Below, piece after piece: positions 33,482-43,415 of a stretch of DNA of 64,000 nucleotides. The notes beneath the pieces were generated by a model. It was given only the letters and a program-made list of their open reading frames with translations. It was not told the origin of the DNA and did no database searches. The translations under genes and the position numbers were made by a program. How positions within the stretch are numbered: the stretch's first letter is position 1; the number at the start of each line of letters is the position of its first letter. Where the stretch lies: NCBI RefSeq assembly GCF_002812485.1, contig NZ_CP025003.1:2728001-2792000 (forward strand). The letters run 5' to 3'. The stretch comes from Dickeya fangzhongdai. Its GTDB lineage: Bacteria; Pseudomonadota; Gammaproteobacteria; Enterobacterales; Enterobacteriaceae.

Positions 33482-35437
33482 ATGAATACTGTTTTTGGCG
33501 CTTATAACAATTTCAGAGTCGGTGTGAAGCTGGCGATGGGATTCGGACTGATATTATTAATGGCGGCGATAATCATGCTGTCAGGGATCAATGGCTTTCG
33601 TAATATTGATGCGTATTCCCAGAAATCCATTATCAGCAATAATATTAACAGTTATCTGGAAGAGGCCCGGCGGGAGCGTCTGCGCTTCCAATATACCCAT
33701 GATTATGCGGCGATTAATAAAAACGGCGAATTGCTAAATAAAATGACGCAATCGCTGAATGTCGCCCAAACAATGAAATGGGATGCGGACACCCGTATTA
33801 TACTGGACAGGATTATCCAGTCCGGCAAGGAATATAATGTCGCGCGGGAAAACCTGATCAGCGCCAGTCAGAAGCGGGACGCTATCGGTCAGAAACTATC
33901 TCAGGATACCATCGGTAAAATCATTGATACCCTGCGCGGGAAATTTGATGCCGCCACGCTGCCGGCGGAATTACGGCTGGAATTTATGTATATCAACGAG
34001 GGGCTGTCTGATATCAAAGACACCGCCCATGAACTGACGTTGATGCCGTCCGCCGAAACTGAAACGGCGCTTCGCAAGACGCTGGACACCGCACAACGCG
34101 CCATCACGCAGGCGCTGCCGAAATTCAGCACGGAGCAGCAGGCCTGGCTGAATCAGACCTGGCTGCCTTTCGCCACCTACAGTGGGGATATCACCCTTTA
34201 CATGGCGGCCTATCAGGAAGAGAACGCGGCGTCTCAGCGCATGGCGGATATCGCGCTGGTTCTTAACCAGTCTGCGACCCAGCTTTATCAAACCCAGTTG
34301 GATAAGGTGGATAACATTACCCGCCAGTCGCAATACCAGCAGTGGATCATCGGGCTGGCGATTATCGCCATCGGCGTACTGATGGCCTGGCGCATCACCC
34401 TGCAACTTACCCGCCCGTTGCGTCAGAGCCTGTCGCTGGCTGAGCGGATCGCCCAGGGCGACCTGACCGCCTCCATCACCGTCACCCGTAAGGATGAATT
34501 GGGTCAGTTGATGACGGCGATGAATGCGATGAACCACAAACTGCGCGAGATGATCGGCACCATTCGCGAGGGGGTGAGCAATGTAGCGTCCGCCGCGTCG
34601 GAAATCGCCGCCGGCAACACCGATCTCTCCTCCCGCACCGAGCAGCAGTCGGCCGCGGTAGTGGAAACCGCCGCCAGCATGGAGCAGTTGACCTCAACGG
34701 TGAAACAGAACGCCGACAATGCGCATCACGCCTCGCAACTGGCGGCCGATGCGTCAGGCAACGCCACCAAAGGCGGCGAGATCGTCACCAACGTAGTGAG
34801 CACCATGAACGAAATCGCCGTCAGTTCCCGGCGCATTTCCGAAATCACCACCGTCATCAACGGTATCGCCTTCCAGACCAACATTCTGGCGCTCAATGCT
34901 GCGGTGGAAGCGGCGCGCGCCGGCGAACAGGGCCGCGGCTTCGCGGTGGTGGCCGGTGAGGTACGCAGCCTGGCCCAGCGCAGCGCCCAGGCCGCCAAAG
35001 AGATTGAAACCCTGATCGGCGAGTCGGTCATCCGGGTGAATACCGGCTCCTCACTGGTGGAAAGCGCCGGAAAAACCATGGACGACATTATCCGTTCCAT
35101 CGCCCATGTGCATGACATTATGGGGGAAATCGCCTCAGCTTCCGACGAGCAGAGCCGCGGCATCAATCAGATCTCCAACGCGGTAGCCGAAATGGACGCC
35201 ACCACCCAGCAAAACGCCGCGCTGGTGGAAGAGTCTTCCGCCGCGGCCAATTCACTGGAAGAGCAGGCGCAAGCGCTGGAACAGGCCGTCTCGATATTCC
35301 GCCTCGATAATGACGACAGCCATCGCTTTGCCCGCACCGCGCACAAACCCGGCGCCGTCAGCGCTAAAAAACCGCTGATGCTGGCCAGCGCCGGAGCAGG
35401 CACCCGCTCCGGCAACGACGAGTGGGAGTCGTTCTAA
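33482..35437 (+). CDS. Methyl-accepting chemotaxis protein, second of a tandem pair
   Basis: 651 residues, paralogue of the gene just upstream with the same layout: TM1 about 16-38, periplasmic helical domain, TM2 about 289-308, HAMP, MA domain, and the C-terminal tether EWESF. The start ([20 protein letters not shown]) mirrors the first receptor. From TM2 to the end of the MA domain the two genes align at DNA level with a constant offset of 2,495 bp over roughly 900 bases without an indel. The sensor domains differ much more, so the pair probably arose by duplication followed by ligand divergence. Confidence 0.95.
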   Translation: MNTVFGAYNNFRVGVKLAMGFGLILLMAAIIMLSGINGFRNIDAYSQKSIISNNINSYLEEARRERLRFQYTHDYAAINKNGELLNKMTQSLNVAQTMKWDADTRIILDRIIQSGKEYNVARENLISASQKRDAIGQKLSQDTIGKIIDTLRGKFDAATLPAELRLEFMYINEGLSDIKDTAHELTLMPSAETETALRKTLDTAQRAITQALPKFSTEQQAWLNQTWLPFATYSGDITLYMAAYQEENAASQRMADIALVLNQSATQLYQTQLDKVDNITRQSQYQQWIIGLAIIAIGVLMAWRITLQLTRPLRQSLSLAERIAQGDLTASITVTRKDELGQLMTAMNAMNHKLREMIGTIREGVSNVASAASEIAAGNTDLSSRTEQQSAAVVETAASMEQLTSTVKQNADNAHHASQLAADASGNATKGGEIVTNVVSTMNEIAVSSRRISEITTVINGIAFQTNILALNAAVEAARAGEQGRGFAVVAGEVRSLAQRSAQAAKEIETLIGESVIRVNTGSSLVESAGKTMDDIIRSIAHVHDIMGEIASASDEQSRGINQISNAVAEMDATTQQNAALVEESSAAANSLEEQAQALEQAVSIFRLDNDDSHRFARTAHKPGAVSAKKPLMLASAGAGTRSGNDEWESF

Positions 35438-35765
35438 CCCGTTAATCCAGCCTCATCATGGCGGGCGTCGCCCGCCATGTTTTATCACTTTCCTCGTTTT
35501 ACCACCCAGCGCATAAGCTCAGTCACTCTTCGCATTTAATGTCGCGGTGATTTCCTGCAATACTGCCTGAGCGCGCCGTCATCATGTTAATGATATTTAA
35601 GCATTATTTATGCAATAAGCCGATACCGCGCGTGGTGCTCGCCTTTTATTTATTGATTAATTCAACGCCTATTTTTATCGGGGGATGACCGGCGTAACCA
35701 GGCTCACACTGGCATGTAACATCCCCACGGAGACAGGCGCTTAACCATTCACACACGGGGACATT
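35438..35765. other. Intergenic region between the second chemoreceptor and the binding-protein gene
   Basis: Contains the terminator at 35457-35485. A GCCGATAC near 35610 resembles a sigma-28 -10, but the spacing to a TAAG is 17 rather than 15. The rest is presumed promoter for the gene at 35766. Confidence 0.5.
35457..35485 (+). terminator. Intrinsic terminator after the second chemoreceptor gene
   Basis: CATGGCGGGC (35457-35466) pairs with GCCCGCCATG (35470-35479) around a 3-base loop, followed by TTTTAT. Confidence 0.88.
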
Positions 35766-36596
35766 ATGCATTTATCTTTTCGTACCATGATTGCCGCGCT
35801 GGCGCTGGTCGCCGCGCCCTGGCTGGCTCGGGCCGAAGCGCCCGCCTCCACCTGGCAACACGTCAAACAGACCGGCGAACTGCGCATCGGCGTGGCGCAG
35901 GGCGAACCCTGGTATTTCAAGAACGCGGCGACCGGCGAATGGGACGGTATCGGCTATCAGGTCGGTAAGGTGCTGGCGACAGACCTTGGGGTTAAGCTGG
36001 TGACGGTGGAAACCACCTGGGGCAACGCGGTCGCCGCGCTGCAAACCGGCCAGATCGACACCATGCTGGTGCTTGACCCCACCGACGAGCGCAAGAAAGC
36101 GGTCGATTTTCCTGAACAACCGTTCTTCTGGTATGCCCAGGGCGTACTGGTGCGCGACGGCATCAGCGTCACCAACTGGGAAGACCTCAACCGGCCGGAT
36201 GTCAAAATCGGCGTCACGCTCGGGTCCAGCCCGGACCTGCTGCTGACCAAAAATCTGCCGAAAGCGCAGTTGGTGCGTTTCCCCAACATGGATGAAGGCG
36301 TGGCGGCGTTTTATGCCGGGCGGGTGGATGCGTTGTCCTACTTCCATCCGGCGCTGGCGCTGCAACAGGCTAAAGTCGGCAAAGGCAACCTGATCCTGCC
36401 GAAACCCATTGTGGCGGTCAGCACCAGCGGCGCTATCCGCAAGGAAAGCGACCAGACCTTCCAGCAGTTCCTCAACGACGAATTCGGCAAGCTCTATCAG
36501 TCCGGTCAGATTCAGCAGTTCTACGAGCAGGCGCTGAAAGCCCGTGGCGTGGACATCAGCAAGGTGCCGCCGGTGATCCGCGAAGCGTGGAAATAA
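35766..36596 (+). CDS. Periplasmic amino-acid-binding protein (SBP_bac_3)
   Basis: 276 residues. A signal peptide ends near LARA-EAPAS (about residue 25). The family 3 fold follows: GELRIGVAQGEPWYF, QVGKVLATDLGVKLVTVETTWGNAVAALQTGQIDTML (in part) and a second lobe with KIGVTLGSSPDLLLTK. These proteins deliver polar or aromatic amino acids to an ABC importer. The matching permeases and ATPase lie at 41.2-43.4 kb, so the importer is split around the sulfur genes. The substrate is not evident. Confidence 0.92.
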   Translation: MHLSFRTMIAALALVAAPWLARAEAPASTWQHVKQTGELRIGVAQGEPWYFKNAATGEWDGIGYQVGKVLATDLGVKLVTVETTWGNAVAALQTGQIDTMLVLDPTDERKKAVDFPEQPFFWYAQGVLVRDGISVTNWEDLNRPDVKIGVTLGSSPDLLLTKNLPKAQLVRFPNMDEGVAAFYAGRVDALSYFHPALALQQAKVGKGNLILPKPIVAVSTSGAIRKESDQTFQQFLNDEFGKLYQSGQIQQFYEQALKARGVDISKVPPVIREAWK

Positions 36597-36613
36597 CCGG
36601 CGAGCGAGGAACG

Positions 36614-38023
36614 TCAGCCCGCGAACAGCGGCGCCAGCGCCAGCACCGCATCCGGCTGGCGTTCCAGTTCAAGCAGCGTATCAATAAAGCGATCGACCTC
36701 GTTATCGCCCAGCCGCCGCGACAGATTGTCGCGGCACTTGCGCACAATCTCCGCTTCCGCCATCGGGTTCTCTTCGCACCCTGGCGGATAATCCACTGCC
36801 GGCGCGTTCAGCCACTGCCCGTCAACGACCACCCTCACCCGATTAACCGGCCGCCGCTGCACCGCCATCAACCGATCCAGCTCGTCATCCACCACTAACT
36901 CGACCCGCCGGGCAAACGCCAGCAGCGTCGCATCCTGCCGCGCCGCCGCGTTGCTCCAGCCCTGCCGGGGAAGGCCGTAGGCCAGGCAGGCCAACGCCAG
37001 CGGCACGCTGAACTGGGCATCGGTTTCGCTCAACAGCTGGGTATCGGCGAATTGCTGCACCAGCGTCTGGCTGCCGATGACCTGAATCCGCGCGATCCGA
37101 TCCGGCGTCAGCGCCTGCTGCGTCAGCAATTGCTCAAACGCCGCCAGCGCGGTGTGCATCCAGCGGCAAACCGGGTAGCGTTTGAAACTGGCATGGCGCA
37201 GCCGCCACGCATCCCCCAGCCCGTCGACCAGTAGCGACGCATCACAGCGGTCGGAACCGATCATGCGCCAGAACCCGTGCTCTCCGTCCAGTACGTCGCG
37301 CGGCCCGATAATGCCTTCCCTGTGCAGCAACACCCCGCGCACCCCGGCCTCCGTCGCCGGCGCGTTATAATCCTTGAACGCCACCAGCGGCCGCTGCCGC
37401 CAGTTGTACTTGTGCAGCCCCGGCAGCGGGGTCAGCGACGCCGCCAGACCGATGGCGTTTTCCAGCCCGGCGGCATCGCAGCCGCTCAGCAAACCGAACA
37501 CGACCGCCGCGCCCAGCGACTGGTGCTGGCACACGCCGTACACCTGCCGAAAACGCTCCGGACTGGGTTGCTGAGCGAGAATCACGCGCCCGTTGATTTC
37601 CCAGGCCGCCGCCAGCGCGCACAGCAATTGCGCGCCGGATACCTGCCGCTCGCCCAGTGCCGCCAGCGCCGCCGCCACCAGCGTGGCGCCGGGGTGACCC
37701 ATGCCGCGACCATCCCGCTCAAAGCCGTCGTCATAATCCAGCGCGTTCATCGCCGCCGAATTGACGAACGCCGCCCCCAGCGCCGACAGCCCGTCCCGGC
37801 GTCCCAGCACCGGCGATGTCCCGGCGGCATACTGATGGCGCGCCATGCGCTGCGCCTGCTGAAACACCTCGCTATCCAGCCCGGCGATGCCGCACCCCAG
37901 CGTATCCAACAAATGCAGCAGAATTTTTCGCCGCCAGACCGCCGGGATCGCCGCCGGGGTTAGCCGGCAGGCAAAGCGGGCCAGCGTCAGGGTTATCGGA
38001 GCGGCGTGGTTCAGGGAAGTCAT
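36614..38023 (-). CDS. MmgE/PrpD family protein
   Basis: 469 residues. MmgE/PrpD fold with N-terminal helical domain (LLHLDTLGCGIAGLDSEVF), the family block MNALDYDDGFE...GMGHPGATLVAAALA (in part), and a C-terminal domain ending near NPMAEAEIVRKCRDNLSR. PrpD is a 2-methylcitrate dehydratase and the family also contains cis-aconitate decarboxylase. No propionate genes are nearby, so another substrate is likely. Convergent with the binding protein (17-bp gap) and divergent from the cystathionine beta-synthase gene. Confidence 0.92.
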   Translation of the reverse strand: MTSLNHAAPITLTLARFACRLTPAAIPAVWRRKILLHLLDTLGCGIAGLDSEVFQQAQRMARHQYAAGTSPVLGRRDGLSALGAAFVNSAAMNALDYDDGFERDGRGMGHPGATLVAAALAALGERQVSGAQLLCALAAAWEINGRVILAQQPSPERFRQVYGVCQHQSLGAAVVFGLLSGCDAAGLENAIGLAASLTPLPGLHKYNWRQRPLVAFKDYNAPATEAGVRGVLLHREGIIGPRDVLDGEHGFWRMIGSDRCDASLLVDGLGDAWRLRHASFKRYPVCRWMHTALAAFEQLLTQQALTPDRIARIQVIGSQTLVQQFADTQLLSETDAQFSVPLALACLAYGLPRQGWSNAAARQDATLLAFARRVELVVDDELDRLMAVQRRPVNRVRVVVDGQWLNAPAVDYPPGCEENPMAEAEIVRKCRDNLSRRLGDNEVDRFIDTLLELERQPDAVLALAPLFAG

Positions 38024-38361
38024 CGGTTTAGATTCCTGTCGGCGTCAGGGACGGCATATCAAATATATCGATGATAACACTCCGTTTTCCGGCTGCTTTA
38101 TGCCATTTTCGCTACCGGTTGCAACCAAACGACATAACCCGTCGTTCCGGTAGCGGATGGATATACCGCTGCATGGCTATCACCCCATATGTCTATCATC
38201 CCACATGTCTATCTACCCGCACGGCTATCAGGCTGTATGGCTTTACCGCCAAACAGCATTTTATTTCTAAAAATCGCATATAGATGGTTAGTTATATTAT
38301 TTTTATGGTATTACGCCTGAGTTTTACCATGTCCACCTCGTTATTAACCGAGGTGATGACT
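38024..38361. promoter_or_regulatory. Divergent promoter region with tandem 16-bp repeats
   Basis: Between the prpD-like and cystathionine beta-synthase genes. It holds five 16-bp repeats (separate entry). Reading frames through it lack ribosome binding sites until GAGG at 38350-38353. Confidence 0.55.
38171..38250. repeat. Five tandem imperfect 16-bp repeats
   Basis: Units GCATGGCTATCACCCC, ATATGTCTATCATCCC, ACATGTCTATCTACCC, GCACGGCTATCAGGCT and GTATGGCTTTACCGCC abut from 38171 to 38250. The shared pattern is RYATGKCTATC. They lie 112 bp before the cystathionine beta-synthase start. Confidence 0.8.
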
Positions 38362-39741
38362 ATGCCTATTCCTACATCCGTACCTACGTCGGTACTCGGC
38401 CTGATCGGCAACACCCCGTTGCTGGAGCTGACGCAGTTCGATACCGGCCCCTGCCGGTTATTCGCCAAGCTGGAAAACCAGAATCCCGGCGGCTCGATCA
38501 AAGATCGCGTCGCGCTATCAATGATCGAGGCGGCAGAGCAGCAGGGAAAACTGCAGCCCGGCGGCACGCTGATCGAAGCCACCGCCGGCAATACCGGGCT
38601 TGGGCTGGCATTAGTGGCGGCGCTCAAAGGCTACCGCCTGATTCTGGTGGTGCCGGACAAGATGAGCCGGGAGAAAATCTTCCACCTGCGCGCGCTGGGC
38701 GTCGACGTGCGCCTGACCCGTTCCGATGTGGCTAAAGGCCACCCGGACTACTATCAGGACTACGCGCAACGACTGGCGGACGAGATCCCCGGCGCGTTCT
38801 ACATCGACCAGTTCAATAACCCGGCCAACCCGCTGGCCCACTACCTTACCACCGCGCCGGAACTGTGGCGGCAGATGGAGAACGACATCGATGCTATCGT
38901 GGTCGGCGTCGGCTCCGGCGGAACACTGGGCGGACTGAGCCGCTACTTCGCCGAGGTCTCGCCGAAAACCGAGCTGGTGCTGGCGGACCCGGCCGGGTCG
39001 ATCCTGACCGATTACGTGCGGCAAGGCACCACGGGCGAAGCGGGAAGCTGGCTGGTGGAGGGCATCGGCGAGGATTTCCTGCCGGCGCTGGCGAATTTCA
39101 GCCAGGTGAAACACGCCTACGCCATCAGCGATCGGGAATCGTTTCAGGCCGCCCGCGCGCTGTTGCTCAAAGAAGGCGTGCTGGCCGGCTCCTCCAGCGG
39201 CACGTTGCTGGCGGCGGCGCTGCGCTACTGCCGCGCCCAGACCGAACCGCGCCGGGTGGTAACGCTGGTGTGCGACAGCGGCAACAAGTACCTGTCGAAG
39301 ATGTTCAACGTCTACTGGATGATTGAGCAAGGGTTAATCCAACGCCCGCCGCTGGGCGACCTGCGCGATCTGATCACCTATCGCCATAACGAAGGCGCTA
39401 CCGTGTCGGTCTCCCCCGCTGACTCGCTGGCGATTGTTCATGCCCGGATGCGGCTGTACGACATTTCCCAGTTGCCGGTGCTGGAACACGACCGGGTGGT
39501 CGGGGTGATCGACGAGTGGGACCTGCTCAACAATCTCAAGACTAACCCGCGCCATTTCTCGCTGACCGCCCGCGACGCGATGACCGATCAGGTCAACACT
39601 TTGCAGAAAGATGCGTCGTTCGATCAACTGCTGACCACCTTTGATCGCGGGCATGTGGCGGTGATTCTGGACGGCCAGCGTTTCCTCGGCCTGATCACCC
39701 GCACCGATGTGCTCAATCACTGGCGGCATCTGGTGCGCTGA
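38362..39741 (+). CDS. Cystathionine beta-synthase-like PLP enzyme with CBS domains
   Basis: 459 residues from the ATG at 38362, chosen because GAGG lies eight bases upstream; earlier ATGs have no ribosome binding site. The PLP domain (about 8-320) starts SVLGLIGNTPLLEL, binds PLP through the Lys of NPGGSIKDRVALSMIE and keeps the phosphate loop EATAGNTGLGLALVA and GSGGTLGGL. A pair of CBS domains follows (about 340-455; SPADSLAIVHARMRLYDISQLPVLEHDRVVGVID in part). It condenses serine (or O-acetylserine) with homocysteine to cystathionine, the first step of reverse trans-sulfuration. Paired with the gene 30 bp downstream. Confidence 0.93.
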   Translation: MPIPTSVPTSVLGLIGNTPLLELTQFDTGPCRLFAKLENQNPGGSIKDRVALSMIEAAEQQGKLQPGGTLIEATAGNTGLGLALVAALKGYRLILVVPDKMSREKIFHLRALGVDVRLTRSDVAKGHPDYYQDYAQRLADEIPGAFYIDQFNNPANPLAHYLTTAPELWRQMENDIDAIVVGVGSGGTLGGLSRYFAEVSPKTELVLADPAGSILTDYVRQGTTGEAGSWLVEGIGEDFLPALANFSQVKHAYAISDRESFQAARALLLKEGVLAGSSSGTLLAAALRYCRAQTEPRRVVTLVCDSGNKYLSKMFNVYWMIEQGLIQRPPLGDLRDLITYRHNEGATVSVSPADSLAIVHARMRLYDISQLPVLEHDRVVGVIDEWDLLNNLKTNPRHFSLTARDAMTDQVNTLQKDASFDQLLTTFDRGHVAVILDGQRFLGLITRTDVLNHWRHLVR

Positions 39742-39771
39742 CCTTTCTACCGTTTACCACAAGGATTAACC

Positions 39772-40926
39772 ATGAGCCATTTCGATACCCTGACCGTTCA
39801 CGCCGGCTACACGCCGGACAGCACCGGCGCGGTGATGCCCGCCATTTACGCCACCTCCACCTTCGCCCAGCCGGCGCCCGGCCAGCACACCGGCTACGAG
39901 TACTCACGCAGCGGCAACCCGACCCGCCACGCGCTGGAAGCCAATATCGCCGCGCTGGAAGGCGGCATTCAGGGCTTTGCCTTCGCCTCCGGGCTGGCGG
40001 CCAGCGCCACGGTACTGGAACTGCTCGATCAGGGCAGCCACATCGTCGCGGTGGATGATATTTACGGCGGCACCTGGCGATTGCTGGACCGGGTGCGCAA
40101 GCGTACCGCCGGACTGAGCGTCACCTACGTCGACCCGGCCGACCTGACCACGCTGGAGCAGGCTATCACCCCGCAAACCCGCATGATCTGGGTAGAAACG
40201 CCCACCAATCCGCTGCTGAAACTGGCCGACCTGCGCGCCATCGCCGAACTGGCCCAGCGCCGTGGCGTGATCAGCGTGGCGGACAACACCTTCGCCTCCC
40301 CGGCCTTGCAGCGGCCGCTGGATCTGGGCTTCGATATCGTGGTGCACTCGGCCACCAAGTATCTGAACGGCCACTCGGATGTGGTCGCCGGGCTGGCGGT
40401 AGTCGGGCGGGGCCAGGAGCTGGCGGCGCAACTGGCGTTTTTGCAGAATGCGGTGGGCGGGGTACTCGATCCGTTCAGCAGCTTCCTGACGCTGCGCGGT
40501 ATTCGCACGCTGGCGCTGCGCCTTGCCCGCCATAGCGACAACGCGCTGACGCTGGCGCGCTGGCTGGAGCAGCAACCGCAGGTGGAGCAGGTGTACTATC
40601 CCGGCCTGCCGTCTCACCCGCAGCATGCGCTGGCGCGTCGGCAAATGAGCGCGTTCGGCGGCATGATAAGCGTCAGGCTGCACGGCGACGCCGACTACGC
40701 CGGCGCGGTGATTAAGCGCACCCGGCTGTTTACGCTGGCGGAAAGTCTGGGCGGAGTCGAAAGCCTGATCAGCCAGCCCTTCAACATGACCCACGCTTCC
40801 TTGCCGCTGGAACAGCGCCTGCGCCTCGGCATCACGCCGCAGTTGCTGCGTCTGTCGGTCGGCATCGAAAACGTGGAAGACTTGATCGCCGATATCCGGC
40901 AGGCGTTAACCGGCCAGACGGCGTAA
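39772..40926 (+). CDS. Cystathionine gamma-lyase/synthase family PLP enzyme
   Basis: 384 residues, Cys/Met metabolism PLP family. The cofactor Lys is in IVVHSATKYLNGHSDV (about residue 199), and the family features YSRSGNPTRHALE and FASGLAASATVLELL are present. Placed 30 bp after a cystathionine beta-synthase, it most likely is cystathionine gamma-lyase, completing homocysteine-to-cysteine conversion. Sequence alone does not separate lyase from cystathionine gamma-synthase. A terminator follows at 40970-41003. Confidence 0.93.
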   Translation: MSHFDTLTVHAGYTPDSTGAVMPAIYATSTFAQPAPGQHTGYEYSRSGNPTRHALEANIAALEGGIQGFAFASGLAASATVLELLDQGSHIVAVDDIYGGTWRLLDRVRKRTAGLSVTYVDPADLTTLEQAITPQTRMIWVETPTNPLLKLADLRAIAELAQRRGVISVADNTFASPALQRPLDLGFDIVVHSATKYLNGHSDVVAGLAVVGRGQELAAQLAFLQNAVGGVLDPFSSFLTLRGIRTLALRLARHSDNALTLARWLEQQPQVEQVYYPGLPSHPQHALARRQMSAFGGMISVRLHGDADYAGAVIKRTRLFTLAESLGGVESLISQPFNMTHASLPLEQRLRLGITPQLLRLSVGIENVEDLIADIRQALTGQTA

Positions 40927-41243
40927 TCCCGCTTATCAGGGCTGTCGTCGACAGCCCCAGATGACTGACAAACCCCTTAAGTACAAGGGTGAGGGGTTTT
41001 TCCGGCGTCAAAAACTGTGCTGAGGCAGGCGACTTCGCCGGGTGAGCCGCACGGACGCGGCGAAAGCCCGATTTTCTACCCGCGACTCAGCGAATTTCCC
41101 GCTTTCCTTAGCCAAAAATCGGCTATCAATCCGCTTTTTTAGCATTTACTTATCACATTTTTCGGCTGCTAAGATGCGGTGGATATAAAAAACATTATCG
41201 ATATAACAATTCGTACGCCATTGGCGTTATCAGGGAAAAACAC
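40927..41243. other. Intergenic region between the sulfur genes and the permease genes
   Basis: Holds the palindrome GGGCTGT-N5-ACAGCCC (40939-40957) and the intrinsic terminator at 40970-41003. The right part is AT-rich and likely carries a promoter for the permease operon. Confidence 0.55.
40970..41003 (+). terminator. Intrinsic terminator after the cystathionine gamma-lyase gene
   Basis: AAACCCCT (40970-40977) pairs with AGGGGTTT (40992-40999), followed by further T residues. Confidence 0.75.
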
Positions 41244-41915
41244 ATGCGTTATCAATGGGATTTTTCCGCCCTGCCGCACTGGTGGCCGTTGCTGCTGGAC
41301 GGGTTATGGGGAACGGTCCGCATCGGGTTTACCAGCATTCTGATCGGGATGCTGGTCGGCGCGCTGCTGGCCGCCATGAAACTGTCGTCCACCCGGCTGT
41401 TGCGCCTGCCCGCTCACCTGTTCATCGGCTTTTACCGCAACACGCCCGCCATCGTGCATTTTTTCTGGATTTACTACGCGCTGCCGGTCGTCAGCCCGCT
41501 GACCCTGTCGCCGTTCGCGGCCGCAGTAACGGCCCTGTCGGCGCAGTCGGCCGCGTTTTACGCCGAAGTCTACCGCGGCGGCATCCTGTCGATTGCCGAT
41601 GGGCAGTGGGAAGGCGCCAAAGCGCTCGGCATGTCGCGCCCGCTGGCGTTGCGCCGCGTGATCCTGCCGCAGGCGCTGCGACGCATGATTCCGCCGTTGA
41701 TTGAACGCTCGTTCGAGCTGATTAAATCCACTTCGCTGGCGTCGTCGCTGGCCTACGGCGAGCTGTTGTATCAGGCGATGCAGATCAACAGCCAGAGCTT
41801 CCGTCCGCTGGAAGTCTACAGCCTGGCGGCGCTGCTCTATTTCACGCTGCTGTTTGTCCTTAGCCTGCTGAGCCAGTACGTCGAGCGGCGGCTGTCTTAC
41901 GCCCGTGTACAGTGA
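41244..41915 (+). CDS. Polar amino acid ABC permease, subunit 1
   Basis: 223 residues, HisM/GlnP-type permease with about five membrane helices. The EAA loop reads EGAKALGMSRPLALRRVILPQALRRMIPP (in part). GGGAAAAAC precedes the ATG. Four bases overlap with the longest reading of the next permease. It should pair with the second permease as a heterodimer and with the binding protein at 35766. Confidence 0.94.
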   Translation: MRYQWDFSALPHWWPLLLDGLWGTVRIGFTSILIGMLVGALLAAMKLSSTRLLRLPAHLFIGFYRNTPAIVHFFWIYYALPVVSPLTLSPFAAAVTALSAQSAAFYAEVYRGGILSIADGQWEGAKALGMSRPLALRRVILPQALRRMIPPLIERSFELIKSTSLASSLAYGELLYQAMQINSQSFRPLEVYSLAALLYFTLLFVLSLLSQYVERRLSYARVQ

Positions 41916-41923
41916 GGTCGCCG

Positions 41924-42598
41924 ATGCACTATCAATGGAACTTTGGCTTTATCTGGCAACAGTTGCCCGTCCTGCTGCGCGGGCTGGGCGTCACGCTGGA
42001 GCTGTGGCTGCTGGCGGGTATCGGCGGCACCCTGCTTGGGCTGGCGCTGGGCATCGCCCGCACCGCGCGTCGCCGCGCCGTCCGTCTGCCGGTGATGGCG
42101 TTCGTCGAGCTGTTTCGCAATACGCCGGTACTGATCCAACTGACCTGGTTTTACTACGCTCTGCCGGTGCTGGCGGGCATCCAGTTCAGCACCTTTGGCG
42201 CGGCGACGCTGGCGCTGACGCTCTACACCGCCGCCTACAGCACCGAAATCTTCCGTGCCGGTCTGCAATCGATGGAGCAAGGCCAGTGGGAAGGCGCCAA
42301 AGCGCTCGGCATGTCTTACCCGCTGGCGTTGCGGCGGGTGATCCTGCCGCAGGTGTTGCAACGCATGTTGCCCGCGCTGACCAACCGCCTGATCGAACTG
42401 GCCAAAGTCACCTCGCTGGCGTCGATGCTGGCGGTCAATGAACTGATGTATCAGGGCCGGCTGCTAAGCAGCGATACCTATCGGCCGCTGGAAATCCTCA
42501 CCGTGGTGGCGTTGTTCTATTTCGTGCTGATCTGGCCCGGCAGCTATCTGGCCGCGCGGCTGGAGCGGCGCTGGCGCTCGCCTTTATCAACCCGATAA
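41924..42598 (+). CDS. Polar amino acid ABC permease, subunit 2
   Basis: 224 residues from the ATG at 41924, chosen because GAGGTC lies seven bases upstream. It is the same family as its neighbour, with the EAA loop EGAKALGMSYPLALRRVILPQ. It is followed by a 19-bp direct repeat that begins inside its last codons and runs to the ATPase start. Confidence 0.93.
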   Translation: MHYQWNFGFIWQQLPVLLRGLGVTLELWLLAGIGGTLLGLALGIARTARRRAVRLPVMAFVELFRNTPVLIQLTWFYYALPVLAGIQFSTFGAATLALTLYTAAYSTEIFRAGLQSMEQGQWEGAKALGMSYPLALRRVILPQVLQRMLPALTNRLIELAKVTSLASMLAVNELMYQGRLLSSDTYRPLEILTVVALFYFVLIWPGSYLAARLERRWRSPLSTR

Positions 42599-42620
42599 CC
42601 TTTTATCAACCCGGAAACCC
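42583..42620. repeat. Tandem 19-bp repeat spanning the permease stop codon
   Basis: TTTATCAACCCGATAACCT (42583-42601) and TTTATCAACCCGGAAACCC (42602-42620) abut; a third partial TTTATG follows and supplies the ATPase start codon. The first copy contains the permease stop. Confidence 0.85.
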
Positions 42621-42623
42621 TTT

Positions 42624-43406
42624 ATGACTGATTCGCAGGATATCGTTTTACGGCTGCGCGGACTGACCAAAGCATTTCACGATCAGCCGGTGCTGAAAGG
42701 CATCGACCTTGATGTGCGGCGCGGGGAGAAAATCGCCATTATCGGCGGCAGCGGTTCCGGCAAGAGCACCCTGCTGCGCTGCCTGAATTTCATGGAGGTG
42801 CCGAGCGGCGGCACCATCGAGCTGGACGGCGAGGTGCTGGGTCAACCGTTGCCGGACGGCGCGCGGCGCTATGCGGAAAAGCAATTGTGCGCGGTACGTC
42901 AGCGCGTCGGCATGGTGTTCCAGCAGTTCAACCTGTTTCCGCACCTGACGGTGCTGCAAAACGTGCAGGAGGCGCTGCTGTCGGTGAAAAAGCTGCCGCG
43001 CGCCGACGCCGCGGTCATTGCCCGCCGGCAACTGGAGAAAGTCGGGCTGGCGGACAAACTCCACGCCCGCCCCGGCAACCTGTCCGGCGGCCAGCAACAG
43101 CGGGTGGCGATTGCCCGCGCGCTGGCGATGGAGCCGGAAATCATGCTGTTCGACGAGCCCACTTCGTCGCTTGACCCGGAACTGGTGGGCGAAGTGCTGC
43201 ACACCATTCGCGCGCTGGCGGACGACGGGCGCACCCTGCTGCTGGTGACCCATGAACTGGGCTTCGCCTGGCACTTCGCCGACCGGGTGATCTTCATCGC
43301 CGACGGCGTTATTCACGAAATGGGCAGCGCCGAACAGGTGCTGCGTCATCCCCAACAACCCCGCACGCAGGCGTTTCTGGCCCGCTTCGCCGAACGCGCG
43401 TTTTAA
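42624..43406 (+). CDS. Polar amino acid ABC transporter ATPase
   Basis: 260 residues. Walker A GGSGSGKSTLLRC, signature LSGGQQQRVAIARALAMEP, Walker B IMLFDEPTSSLDPELV and the switch His in LLVTHELGFA are all present. It has the length and sequence pattern of GlnQ/HisP-type ATPases. Third gene of the permease operon; nine bases before the aminotransferase-like gene. Confidence 0.95.
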   Translation: MTDSQDIVLRLRGLTKAFHDQPVLKGIDLDVRRGEKIAIIGGSGSGKSTLLRCLNFMEVPSGGTIELDGEVLGQPLPDGARRYAEKQLCAVRQRVGMVFQQFNLFPHLTVLQNVQEALLSVKKLPRADAAVIARRQLEKVGLADKLHARPGNLSGGQQQRVAIARALAMEPEIMLFDEPTSSLDPELVGEVLHTIRALADDGRTLLLVTHELGFAWHFADRVIFIADGVIHEMGSAEQVLRHPQQPRTQAFLARFAERAF

Positions 43407-43415
43407 GGAGTCGTC

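Noticed and set aside
35594..35625. GCCGATAC with TAAG upstream as a sigma-28 promoter
   Set aside because: Spacing is 17 instead of 15, and the site lies before an ABC binding protein rather than a motility gene.
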